Source of the DNA: Bigelowiella natans CCMP2755 | Taxonomy: Eukaryota; Cercozoa; Chlorarachniophyceae | NCBI GenBank assembly: GCA_000320545.1 | Contig: ADNK01003164.1 | Coordinates: 1-25,000, forward strand | Direction of reading: 5' to 3' | Length of the DNA: 25,000 nt | Program-made: the position numbers and the translations under genes | Shown here: positions 11,753 through 22,362 of the stretch, piece after piece | Numbering within the stretch: position 1 is the first letter of the stretch | Layout of the letters: the number at the start of each line of letters is the position of its first letter | The notes under the pieces: model-generated | What the model was told of the DNA's origin: nothing | Database searches by the model: none | The model's input: the letters and a program-made list of their open reading frames with translations, nothing else

Positions 11753-13788
11753 TCCTCCAATTCTTGCCCTGTGTCGCACAGCGTAGCGACCACACACCGC
11801 CCGCCGCCTCTAGGCCTGGCTCATTGCACTGATTCACATCATCATCAACACATGCTAGCATGCACGGCATGCGACCAACATGTGTGTAATGCATGATCAT
11901 TTCTGTCATGGAACAATGCAACGTTGTGAACTTTGCTCTGCAAACGTGTTGACACGTCTAGACGCATGTGCGCATGTGCACCATTGGTGGCACCCATGAA
12001 CGTGCAGCACACGTGCGTGTGTGGCAATTGCTGTGTACACTGACTGCACTAGTCACGCCCAGGTGTGTTGCAACGCTAGAACGTGCAAGGGGTCTCGTGC
12101 ACAATGTGAGCCAGTCTAGCAGTGAGTGCGTGCGCAACTGGCTGTGTGTGCTCGCCACGCCAATCATTCGCACGACATCGTGCTTTGTTTTTGCGGCAGG
12201 CTGCAATTTGTGCAATGCCGAGCTAGCGAGTGCACGACTTTGTGAAAAAATCGTGCGAAAGCGAACAGAACCAGAGAACGCAAACAAGTCTTTGAAGCAC
12301 CACCAGAACAATTTGCATTCAACAATCAAACTGTTCGCAAGTTGTGAAGAGTTTCACTTTCAACCATTCTGGTATTCGAATGAGTGAAATGGCAAGAACC
12401 ATTTTGATTGCAACCACTCGTTCGAGTGGAGTGTCATGGTTGTGCTGCGCGGCAATTGTTCCACTCGCTGGCTCGGTGATCGTGTTCGTCGTTCGTTGCC
12501 AGCTAGCCAGCCCTGCAGCCCTGCTGTCCTGCCATCACCTAGTCATGAATGATGCGTGGTCGGACGTGGCCACCTTTCAGGAGTGGAGGGCTTGGAAAGG
12601 CCTTGGCGTCCAACAGTGGGGACTTCGTCTGCTCCGGTTCTCCACTCACGTCGTCACGTCAAGCCAAGGTGGCACGTTGTGAGACTTTCAAACCCTTGTT
12701 GTTTCCCATGGTTTTGCCAAACCAGTGTCTGCCTTGCAGCTCAATTGGTCCCTGCGCAAGGCGTTTGCCGATTTTTGATGTTCCAAAAGGAGGCTCGAGT
12801 GTTGCCCTGTGCAAACTTGTTGCCAGCTGAAGTGTTTGTGGTCGTGATTGCAGATCCTTGAACTCACGCCACCTTCTTCGATGAGGACCTTGACCACCTG
12901 GCTAGCTGGAAGCTTGTGTCTCACTCCTGCTTCATTGAGGAACGGCATGCCTGCTGCACGAGTGCTCGTGGATCTCTGAACGAACGAGTGAATGAAGGAT
13001 TCCTCAGGAGCAGCTGAGAGGCACGCACAAAGAAAAAGAAGAGGAAGAAGTCGAACAGCAAGAAAGTTCCTGGAACTGATAACCACAACAGCTTTTGTGG
13101 ATGAAACAAGGGGAAATTACCGACATTCACATGAATTCCTAGAACGGGCACATGTCACGTAGCAAACCATGAGAGTCAAGAAATAATTTGTGGTGCAAAG
13201 GGCGAAAATTCAATATTTTTGGAATGTAAGGCTTTTTTGGCCTAAATCCACCACATTTTTTTGTGGCCCCCGCCACCACCAAAAGAGAGCGGGAAGAAAA
13301 TAACCAATGAACGACAAATTATCCTTCATTTTACGTGAAAGACAACATGGAGATGCAGCGACATCATGCCGAAATGAAACAAAAAAAACTTAAGTGAACA
13401 GGACGTATTCCACCTTTGCGTCAAGGACAAGCTAAAGAGCTTTCAGATAATAAATTTACATTTTAAAATTGACTAAGTCTAAATCATCATCAATAAATAG
13501 TAAAAAGACATCAATTTTAATCAAAGAATGTCCATTTTTAGGTGTCTTAAATTTCATTACATGACTCAGCCTATTTATTGAATCCAATGCTACCTCAATT
13601 CTTCCATTCAATTTTTCAGCCCCTTTTATTTTGTTCTGAGTATTGTCGCATCAAAGATATCAATGTAGTTTTCCATAGATATATTCAAAGCGCGGTATTT
13701 TCATTCTGAAGTTATCGTTAAGGACACGGATACGCATTACCCCTCACCATTCACGTCCACAGCTTTCACGCTTAGTAACTTGGAAGTC
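11753..13788. other. Intergenic block with TG/CA-rich texture
   Basis: From about 11765 to 13165 the sequence changes texture: few microsatellites, and dense TGCA, GCATGC, CACGTG and GCTAGC-like short palindromes. It has open frames on both strands (for example 11958-12387 and 12344-12861), but these overlap antisense, lack domains and show no splice logic. I read it as degraded repetitive DNA, not genes. From about 13165 to 13788 it returns to AT-rich unique sequence, which must hold the promoter and 5' UTR of the elongase-desaturase gene. Confidence 0.55.
11775..11995 (+). repeat. Diverged interspersed repeat, copy 1
   Basis: Begins CGCACAGCGTAGCGACC. Read onward, it shares spaced matches with the reverse complement of 17790-18024: CTCTAG, CATTG-CAC, and ACACGTCTAGACGCATGTG against ACACACCTAGACACGTGTG. 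Order and spacing are roughly kept. No coding capacity is apparent. Confidence 0.45.
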
Positions 13789-16700
13789 ATGAAGGCGTCT
13801 CCGGCAGCCCAGAGGTCGGTTGACTGTAAAGAGAGGATTCCTTCGGCAAGGAAATTCAAAAAATCTTCAACCTCGTTTGGGAAAATGGGCCTAAGTGGAT
13901 GTACGAAGGATACGGTTCTTCCTCGAGGAAATGGCTACATCCTTATCGTTATTATGCTCACCATGCTAAGTGGTGCAACAGCTCTTATGCCTTGGGCCGC
14001 ACCGATCGTTTGGATAGTTGCGGGCATTTTCGTTTGGTAATTTCCAAAAAAGTCTCTTGACATAAGCCTTTGTTAAGCCTCAGTTATTTCTCCTACAGGA
14101 TCACCGAGATTAAAGGTGAAGCACGAGATCACCTGAGCTGGCAACCGTTGAAAGAGGTCTAAAATGATATTTAGAACAAAAAATGGCTTTATTGAGTTGT
14201 TTTTACATCAGATGGAAGACTCCACAGAGGTCAAAGTTCCATTTAAGGCAATGCTGCTCAGCGTTCTTGCTGCTGGTTTCGTTGGGGTCGTGAGCTGGTT
14301 GCGTCCTCTTTACAATATGGTACGTAGCTGATGTGTAAAAATTAAATACAAAGAATGTAAATACAAAGAATGTAAATAAATTGAATCGTATGGCATGTAA
14401 TTAGGCACAAGCAAGAGATTTGCATTCTCTCATGGCGATGTTAACCACGAAGATTCAGAATTTCAGCTGGAATTCTCCAAATGTACCGTTTACGAGTATG
14501 GAGTTTGCATTTGGAATTCATGGGTTATGTGCAGCCTTGCTTTTGATCAGCAGTGTTGTTATGCACAAGAGAAGTAAACCCAGCTGGCATAGCTCTGTCT
14601 GCTTTATTCACAATACTAGTATGTGCCTTTTCTCTTCGGTGATGTTGGTGTTGCTAATTGTCGGAGCTGTGGGAGAGAACAGATTTACCTCTATCGACTC
14701 ATTTTTATGTCATCGCCCTCATGGAGAGCCTTCTGGACTGATATCCTTCACGATGTACATGTTTTACCTAACCAAAATCATGGAGTTGTTCGATACGTTC
14801 CTCACAGTTCTTGCTAAACGACCCATCTGGTGGTTGCACATCATCCACCATTTTAGCACTGCATCTATGGTTTTGCATGCAAACGGGAGCAACCATTCTT
14901 TGGATATCCTCTGCGCTGGATTAAATTGTTTTTGTCATATCGCAATATATCTATATCTTGCGAAACCGTGCAAAACACTCCGTTGGCCAATTACCTTCCT
15001 GCAAATTGTGCAGTTCACAATTGTCTTGGGATGTTCAGCGTACCTGATGTATCAGAGATATATTGGGACTCCTTGCGATGGAACCCAAGCTTCTGAGTGG
15101 CATTGTATTATAATGTACTTCGTATACCTTGGCTTGTTTGCGAACTTCTTCATTCAGAATTATGTCATGAAACAGAGGAAGGACATTCGTGCTGGTCCTG
15201 GTGCAGGCATGATCGCAAAAACAGTGCTGTGTGCATTAGTAGGAGTTCTTTGTGTCAAAACTCTCCCTTGGTATTGCCTCCCAGTCGGAGTTCTGATTAC
15301 CTCTTCAGCAATGTCATGGCTGTATGTGATGGGTCAGAATTGCTGCGAACAAGCTCTCTTTCGATCTTCACTGGTTAATCGAGTTGTGGGAACGATAATC
15401 CTTCTACCTCTTTTGAGACCTTTCTCAGCAGTAACTGGAAACGCAGGTAGTGGAGCCCCATGGTCAACTCGTTTACTTCAAAAGTTGTACGGAATGTCCA
15501 TCTCGCACATCTTCGTCTGGACGTTCATTGGGTTATTCTTTCCAATCATGACTTACACAGTCGGCATCAGCGGTATTGTCAAATACTGGTTGTTACCATT
15601 CTTGTGGATGCACTACAAGATGGGCACATTTTCCTCAAGAGAAAGCAGACCTTCGTATATTCTGCTTTATCCAGAGTTACAAAAGTTGGTTGAAAATGAA
15701 ACTGAGCAGTTCGCCCAGGATTTACATACTCTCCGAACGGTACCAATTGACAAACTCAGTCAGGCAGTTGAGAATATATTTGGATCTAATGCGATAAAGA
15801 AAGACTCCCAGTTCGGGACAGGGATCTCTGGACCATTCGGGCAAATTGCTAGTTTCTACAACGAAGCAGCAGACATCGTCATGCGAGAAATGATCCTCTG
15901 GAAAGGATGGCGAGATCTTGTTCTGCTGGTTGCGGCTGCAGGTTTCTTTTATCTTGTCGGAAAGCATCTCTTCATGCTAGCATGTATTCCTCTTGTTCTC
16001 ACTCTCCTATTCTCACATCGATTGTTAAAGCTATTTCATTTCGTGGAGAAGGAAATCAAATCTCATTGGGATGAGTTGAATTGGCCTATGGGAATCTACA
16101 TTACGCTAGTTCACATCTGGGGAGCTGTCGGGCTTGTATACATGTTCAGCGCCCAATGGCAGACGCTTGTATGGGCATTCGTACTGTGGCCCATCTCAGG
16201 TCTTGGAATTACGGCTGGAGCACACCGTTTGTGGTCACATAGGTCATTCAAGGCTGGGCTGCCACTTCGTGTCTTCTTGATGCTCTGCCAATCGTGTGCC
16301 AATCAAGGTTCCATTCTGCACTGGTCAAGAGACCACCGAGTACATCACAAACACTCTGAAACTCCGGCGGATCCTCACAACGCACTCCGTGGGTTCTTTT
16401 TCGCTCATATGGGCTGGCTGTATGTGAAGAAAGATAAGCGAATTGCAGAAGCTGGTAAGAAGATCAACTTTCAGGATCTCTACAATGACCCAGTAGTGAT
16501 GATCCAGAAGCGGTTGGACCCGTGGTTTGCACTCTTTATGTGTTTCTTGATGCCAGGAATTGTTGCAAATAAGTGTTGGGGAGAAAGCTTTTGGACCGGA
16601 ATGTGGGTTGCCGGAGCACTTCGATACGTCGTAGTTCTGCACTTTACGTGGTTAGTGAACAGTGCTGCACACTTGTGGGGTACCCGACCTTACGACCCCA

Positions 16701-17002
16701 AATCCAATCCTGCGGAGAACCGATGGGTATCGATCGCAGCCATTGGAGAGGGATGGCACAATTGGCACCATGCATTCCCTTTCGACTATGCAGCAAGTGA
16801 ACTCGGTATATCAAAGCAGTGGAACCCCACTAAGTTATTTTTGGATGTATGTATGAGCCTGGGATTAGCTTGGGATCCGAAGAGGGCGACCGGCTTATGG
16901 AAGCTGCGACAAGAAAAAGAGAATCAATGGAAACGGAGGTTGTCGGACCGGCTTTATTCAAGCGTAGGCAAATTGTCCGCAATTAGACCAGACTCATCAT
17001 AA
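13789..17002 (+). CDS. Elongase / degenerate DesA-like / delta-9 desaturase fusion protein
   Basis: Exons 13789-14036, 14099-14156, 14212-14319 and 14405-17002 (introns 62, 55 and 85 bp; phases 2, 0, 0) give about 1003 aa. Residues 1-138 hold a basic leader and three likely membrane helices. Residues about 160-400 are an ELO condensing enzyme: KIMELFDT (262-269), the HIIHH catalytic box (283-287), NCFCHIAIYLYL (312-323) and TFLQIVQF. Residues about 430-560 align with DesA-type delta-12 desaturases, but the histidine boxes are lost. Residues about 690-970 are a delta-9 acyl-CoA desaturase with all iron-binding boxes: HRLWSH (745-750), HRVHHKH (782-788) and EGWHNWHH (920-927). The predicted role is elongation of acyl-CoA and insertion of a delta-9 double bond in the ER membrane; elongase substrate length cannot be read. 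All three domains sit in one uninterrupted 2.6-kb exon, so the fusion is not a gene-model artefact. The start is the first in-frame ATG after a stop at 13666; an upstream non-coding exon is possible. Confidence 0.9.
14342..14383 (+). repeat. Short direct repeat in intron 3 of the fusion gene
   Basis: A 15-base unit (AAATACAAAGAATGT) occurs twice in tandem, followed by a partial third copy, inside the 85-bp intron. Confidence 0.8.
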
Positions 17003-17789
17003 ATTAACGAGAAATAATGAAATTGGTCAATCCAGGATTAAGTGCCTGTGGTGGGTATTGCAATTCACGCCAGTCCCTAACACAACAGCTCATACATATG
17101 ATTAGAATATGCATAGTGGTGCGGTCATACATGATATTAAACGATTTAAGGGAAATCTTAATTTAGAAGAATAAGCACACAAATATGACTAGTCTAAAGC
17201 GGCAAACGCATCGTGTTAGCATTAGTTTCAACATCGTACCTTTCCTTTCAACACCGCACCTTTCCATGAAGGAACACTGCTATGTGTCACGTATGAAACG
17301 GATGTAGTGACGTGATTAAATCTTTTCAATAGTCATCCTAATGTAGCTGTGCAAAGCTAAAAGGCAGCGGTACGGTGCTCATGCTGTGTCTATTTGTTTC
17401 TGCCACTGTGTGCCTCATGCAAGCAAATGCATCCACGCTCCAGCGCTCTGTCGTCGTCGATGTCGCGCAGCGGTGCGTGCTTCTCTTTCAGCTCTACAAT
17501 AGTGCTGTTATCAGTTGTTTGGTGGTTGTCACTGCTGCTATCGTATCCAAGCGCTAGTAGCCTGATCTCTAGATCCGCATGATGGCAGTTCATTGGTTTC
17601 GCAGTCTCAATTGCTGGTCGTGAGCATGCCACGCTAGCACAGTATGCGTCACATTGACTAGTTGAAGGAAATGGTTCATCGCCATGTCTTTCACATCTCC
17701 TGCCATGCTACGATTCTGCGCCACTGCTGCATTGTGATCAATGACCATTGAAAACGTTCGACTGCTTCATCACATCCTCCTGTTCACGA

Positions 17790-18024
17790 CGTGCACCACA
17801 CGTGTCTAGGTGTGTCCTAGCTTGCCAATGTCACACGTGCTAGCGTCTGCTTCTTCAACATTGGTCCACGGGACAACTAGACAACGCGAAGCTTCCGGCG
17901 AGATTGCCCAAGCTGTCACAACGCCACGCACACATGCACATCGTGTTGCGTTGTCCATGATTGGCGTATTGCACAATGATCACAGCACTAGAGCATGATG
18001 ACGGCGTAGGTCGCTACCTGTGCG
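17790..18024 (-). repeat. Diverged interspersed repeat, copy 2 (inverted)
   Basis: The reverse complement starts CGCACAGGTAGCGACC at 18024, one base different from the start of the copy at 11775. It then shows scattered matching blocks in the same order, ending near the CCTAGACACGTGTGG stretch. The pair is separated by about 6 kb and brackets the fusion gene in opposite orientations. Confidence 0.45.
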
Positions 18025-18199
18025 CGGATTGAACTCGAAAAATGGGAAATTGATTTTAGCGCACGTGAATTCCTACACAAATTCGACGTTCGATGATGCA
18101 TGATGTCCATGATGAACTAGATAAAGTCTAGAGGCCTCAACTTTGCACAGCTCACGCTGGTTCATTGATTTACCCCAATTTAACTGTCGAGCTTTGCAG

Positions 18200-18229
18200 T
18201 CGTTGGTCGTTAGTCGTTAGTCGTTAGTC
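18200..18229 (+). repeat. Heptamer tandem repeat (TCGTTAG)n
   Basis: About four units of TCGTTAG/TCGTTGG followed by TC, inside the TG/CA-rich block. Confidence 0.85.
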
Positions 18230-18318
18230 TTGACTGTGGCATGAGGTGAAGGGCAAGTCATTACAGTGCCTACGCAGTGATAAGTAAACATAATTTCAAA
18301 CATTTGCACCGTTGGTGC

Positions 18319-19785
18319 TCATTGACGACACGCTTCAGGGAGACACGCTCCCCGCTTTGACTTCACGCCTTTTAAGGAATTGATTCCAGCTTTTATTTGA
18401 CACATTCTCCGCTTGTAATCAAGTTCCCATTTGTATGGATCGGAATAACTATCAAAACCCTTTCCAGTGAGAGCCCCTTTTTTGCATTTTTCATACACGG
18501 TGTTGTCCCCAGATTCCTGCATTGCGCTCCACATCGTAATGGATGTCTTACTTTTGAGAAGATCTTCAACCGTGGCTGATTGATGTCTTCTGTTGTCAAC
18601 CCATCCGTGAATGATTTGGTATGGGCCATCCTTCTCTATAATTGCTTTGACCTGGTGAAACTGACATGGAGGAAAGATAGGAGCTATTAGAATTAATCAC
18701 AAGCAATTCCAATAAGAGTTTGACTATATTTACGACAAATGGTCGTTCATCCTATTCACCACGCATACCACCTTAGCTCTTCCTCCAAACTCGACATCCT
18801 CTGCGTAGCAAGGGAAGAAATTTTCGTCGAAAATACCTATCTTGGCCACTGCATGTGCCGTCACCGCGAAGTTTGACCAGGGTTGATATTGATCATCGAT
18901 GAAACCGAACCAATGCAATCCAGCGTTACCGGTGATGATGTGTGTATTGACCGATTCTGCTATGTTTCCCAACACACCGGGAGGATATGCAACATCATGA
19001 CTAGCGCACAGCCACCATAGGGCATCCATACTCTGATATATCACCTCATTGACTCCGAAGGAGAATCCCATATTCAGAGGATATTGATTTATCACCAACT
19101 CATCGCAGATTATGTTGTCATACCCGCCATTCACTAAAGCACGAATGACTGTGTGTGCCTCACGGGAGAAGTTTCCGAACCATGTTACCACCAAGACACC
19201 GACGGGCGTGTCTATGCTTTGCAAAAATCTATCTACGTACCTCGTCGTCTTGTCATCACGATATACGGTGATCCCAAGCACAGGAACCTTTCGAAGGTTA
19301 GCGGGAATGTATTGCTGCGACTTTTCCAAACGTACCCTAGATGCATTGACCGCTCTACGATGCCATGCCGTTCGAGCCAGAGCAAAATTTTGAAACCACA
19401 TTTCGTCAAGGTTTTCATAACCCTTGTCCGAAAGTGGATTCCCCATCCTCTCTTCGTAGTTGCTATAGAATCTAGAAAAATCTACAGACCTTGATCGTGC
19501 ATAGTCTTCGGTTTGCTGTATGGACTGTATGTCCATTCTTGAGCCCGTTGGTCCTGTGGGAACTGGGTGCTGAATTGAAGAATCTGAGAGAGGGCGCTGA
19601 GCAATTGGAACAGTGGCGACATCCTTCATGTGAGGGAGGGCATCAACTTCTTTTGTTTGAACGAGTGTGCCAAAGATTGTGATTCCCAAAAGCAAAGCCG
19701 CAATCATCAAGTAGACTTTCACATGCATGTCCAAGCTGTGTTTGATCAAAGGTCCAATGGAAGAAAGCACGGAGTGCTTGCACAT
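18319..19785 (-). CDS. Type II membrane glycosyltransferase (GT-A / GT2-like), two exons
   Basis: Exons 19785-18769 and 18660-18319 are joined in phase 0 over a 108-bp GT-AG intron (donor GTATGC, acceptor CATGTCAG), giving 452 aa. A short N-terminal tail precedes one hydrophobic segment (about residues 23-43, VYLMIAALLLGITIFG), a typical signal anchor for a Golgi or ER luminal enzyme. Lumenal motifs resemble GT2-type sugar-nucleotide transferases: a VPVLGITVYRDD strand start, NQYPLNMGFSFGVNEVI (compare N-x-G-x-x-x-G-N), WWLCASHDVAYPPG in the place of the DxD/ND-PPG metal-binding region, and YAEDVEFGGR (ED at 329-330) as the acidic catalytic-base motif. The donor and acceptor sugars cannot be read. 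The second exon codes for a lysine- and cysteine-containing tail with no recognised domain. An alternative start is the Met at residue 20, just before the anchor. A candidate 5' leader exon at about 19840-19880 does not join in frame. Confidence 0.72.
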
Positions 19786-19923
19786 TCGAGAAAAGCCCTA
19801 ACTTGAGCACGGTGTTTTGTGGGTACGACAACCACAATATCAAGTCTCACCGGGAGGAACAGGTGCCTTTTTCATCATTGTCTTCTTTTCGGCCAAAAAG
19901 GAAGGAAGATCCTCCAATGTTTA

Positions 19924-19945
19924 GTTCGTGCCAATTTGCACGAAC
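19924..19945. repeat. Perfect 8-bp inverted repeat
   Basis: GTTCGTGC and GCACGAAC are separated by six bases (CAATTT). They lie at the point where the sequence texture changes, about 140 bp upstream of the glycosyltransferase start. Confidence 0.8.
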
Positions 19946-20053
19946 CCCGCTAGCTTGACAGCTAGTCAGTCCTCACTGAAGCCAGTTTGTTCGAGGCACT
20001 GCATTTCGCACATTGCAAGTGTCATGTCACACTTTGGAGATGTAGTTTTTCAT

Positions 20054-20079
20054 CATTGTTCATTGTTCATTGTTCATTG
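20054..20079 (+). repeat. Heptamer tandem repeat (CATTGTT)n
   Basis: Three full CATTGTT units and CATTG, inside the third TG/CA-rich block. Confidence 0.9.
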
Positions 20080-21378
20080 CCGAGCCCAACACAGCCACCT
20101 AGCCGTGCCAGCATGCCAGCAGCCATGGCCGGCGGGTGTGAAAACAAACTCTCAAAGATTTCAGGGGTGTCCCTGTCCGAAGAGCAAGAGATCTGCTCTG
20201 TGAGGTTGTGATCAAAAAGTCGGCTGAGAGGAACAAGATGGAAGGCAATCCTCCACGACTTGCCAGCGTCGTGTTGCATGCATCGCACCCACGTTGCACT
20301 TGTTGTTGCGTTGCTTGGAATGCAAGTCTGGAAGTGGCTGCGGTCAGGTGAGCAGCAGTTTCATCATTTCAATCAAATCTTGATTGCGTGCATCAAGGGA
20401 TTGATTGATTGACTGACTGACAGACCTTCCGAGAGAAGGTCTGCACGTTGCTAGCGTTGCATGGCTCTCACTGGCTCACACCCTGTCGTGGCCTGGCCTT
20501 CTGGCCTTGCTGTGTTGCACGTGGGCGTTTTGCACTGCGATGTTCGGCGTCATGGGGGTGTGACAACCCCCGCCTTGTCGTAGGTGACTTTCGCCCGTGG
20601 CCCTCTGTTGCGCCACACAATGCCAGAACGTTGTTGACAGGAAGCACGGCACGTGCTTGTTCCCATCACAGCACGCACACGCGCCGCTCGTTGCAGCCAT
20701 GTGGCATGCACGTGCGTGCGTGCAATGTGTGTGCGCATCCTCGCGCACACCTCATCGAAGCTGGACAAGTCCAGAAGTCACGCTGATCGCGAAGGACAGC
20801 TGCATGCTGCAAGCTGGCAAGCACGCACTGCCGCGCCGTGCTGGCTGGCCAGCGTGTGACACACCAATCCACACGTGCGTGTGCTGAGGGCGCGTCAGGT
20901 TTTCAAGCACATTGGACGAAAGAGTGATGACAATGGGCTGTGCAATCACGTGCAGCACGCACTGTCACAATTCCGTCAAACCTGCAACGAGTGGCATGAC
21001 CTCTCAATTGAGAGCAATTTTTGCGTTTTTGTGCTGAACAAATTTTGCAAGCATGCAAAGCTGGTGTGCGCACACCCTCATGAGCTCACAAAACTTGTGG
21101 CACAGCAAGTGCAACTGCGCTAGCTGTTTCAGAAGTCCAGAAGTGGCAAGCATTTTCCGCTGGCAGGCGTTGAAAAATGAGATTTTGAAGCTGGTGTTCG
21201 AAAAAAAAAATCAAAATTGAACTTCAAACAGGCTCCAGTGTGCTTCCAATGTCCAATTGCAACGATTGAGCGCGCCAGGCCGCGCGCGCAAAGCATGGTT
21301 TGTGCAAAACCCAGTCGTTGCAGGGTTTGACGGAGTTGTGGTGCCTGCTAGCCTGTCTAGCTGTGTGTGTGTGTGTGT

Positions 21379-21401
21379 GTGCGTGCGTCGTGCGCACGCA
21401 C
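21379..21401. repeat. 9-bp inverted repeat after a GT run
   Basis: GTGCGTGCG and CGCACGCAC flank a five-base loop, directly after a (GT)n tract (21362-21380). It could form a hairpin in single-stranded DNA; no function is implied. Confidence 0.75.
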
Positions 21402-22040
21402 GCACCGTTCTAGCTTTGTCCGCTTTCGATTTTGCTCATTTCTAGATTTCAACAGGGCTCAAACGGTACCACTTTGCTCCGAAACTGCACTTTGTGCAGT
21501 GACCATCACTGCATGCAATGAGACTGTGTGCGATCTGTCCAGTGTCGTGTTCACAATCAAGCAGTGCATCGCATGCGATGATGATGAGGCCTGCAAAACA
21601 CATCACAACAATGGACGTGTCTACACTGAAGCACGCACACATGGCATCGCACATGACTAGATGACGTGCTGCAGACAAGTCCTAGAGATCAATGGCCCTG
21701 CTTGCCTGCTGCGCCTGTCCCACTGATGACACCTTGCTCATTGTGCAACGTGTGGTCGCGCCTCTCGCAATGGCACAATGCCATGTCTCCAGTGAATGAA
21801 CACAGTTCATTATTCATGAGCACTCCAGCAGTAAAGCAGTGCTTGTAAATTGTTGTTTATCAAATTTGTTCACTCGTTACAAATGTCGAGTGGTCTCCGC
21901 AACTTTGTGTCCACACTTGCCACTTTGTTTTTGAAAACGATTTTTTATTCATTGAAGTGGCTGACAAATACTAGCTAGATTTGTCTCATCATTACTTAAA
22001 GGATACAATTTTGTTAATAAATATAGTTCTGATGCATTAA

Positions 22041-22328
22041 CTAATCGAGGAAGTACTCTGGCAAGCCTGTACATTCCATGATGCGAGGGATACACTTTTT
22101 AGTGTAGCAATTCACGCAGGAGTTACTTTTGTAATTCATACTGCATTGTACAGGACACTTACGGAAAATACAGACACCGAAGTCTGCGAAACAGCGGCTG
22201 CAGTCCAAGCTCAGCTTTAGTTCCGTATGCGAACAGTTTTGCGTGCAACTCACAAACAGCTAAGAACACGTGGTAAAAATGGTGATTATGATGATAGTTG
22301 TAGGATATGATGGTCACAGTTTAATTAA

Positions 22329-22362
<34 letters not shown>

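Larger units (their letters stand above)
17003..18318. other. Intergenic block between fusion gene and glycosyltransferase
   Basis: The first 200 bases are AT-rich and probably contain the 3' end of the fusion gene transcript. From about 17220 to 18240 the sequence has the same TG/CA-rich, palindrome-rich texture as 11765-13165. The open frames here (for example 17375-17557 and 17810-17998) are short and domain-free. The glycosyltransferase gene converges on this interval, so both flanking genes end here. Confidence 0.55.
19786..22040. other. Long intergenic block with TG/CA-rich texture
   Basis: From about 19920 to 21960 the sequence again has the TG/CA- and GCACGTGC-rich texture, with almost no trinucleotide microsatellites. 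Open frames occur in all six frames (for example 20448-20887 on both strands) but carry no family motif, no membrane pattern and no consistent splice sites. I see no gene. The first 130 bases should hold the glycosyltransferase promoter. Confidence 0.5.

Noticed and set aside
11958-12861. Open frames of 93-139 residues on both strands
   Set aside because: They are mutually antisense, with no recognised motif and no splice pattern linking them; treated as chance frames in TG/CA-rich DNA.
19840-19885. Candidate first coding exon of the glycosyltransferase (MMKKAPVPP then GTGAGA donor)
   Set aside because: Splicing to the nearest acceptors puts the downstream sequence in the wrong frame, so the ATG at 19785 was kept.
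20448-20958. Dense open frames on both strands
   Set aside because: Stop-poor base composition explains them. Their proteins are His, Cys and Arg rich without domain pattern.
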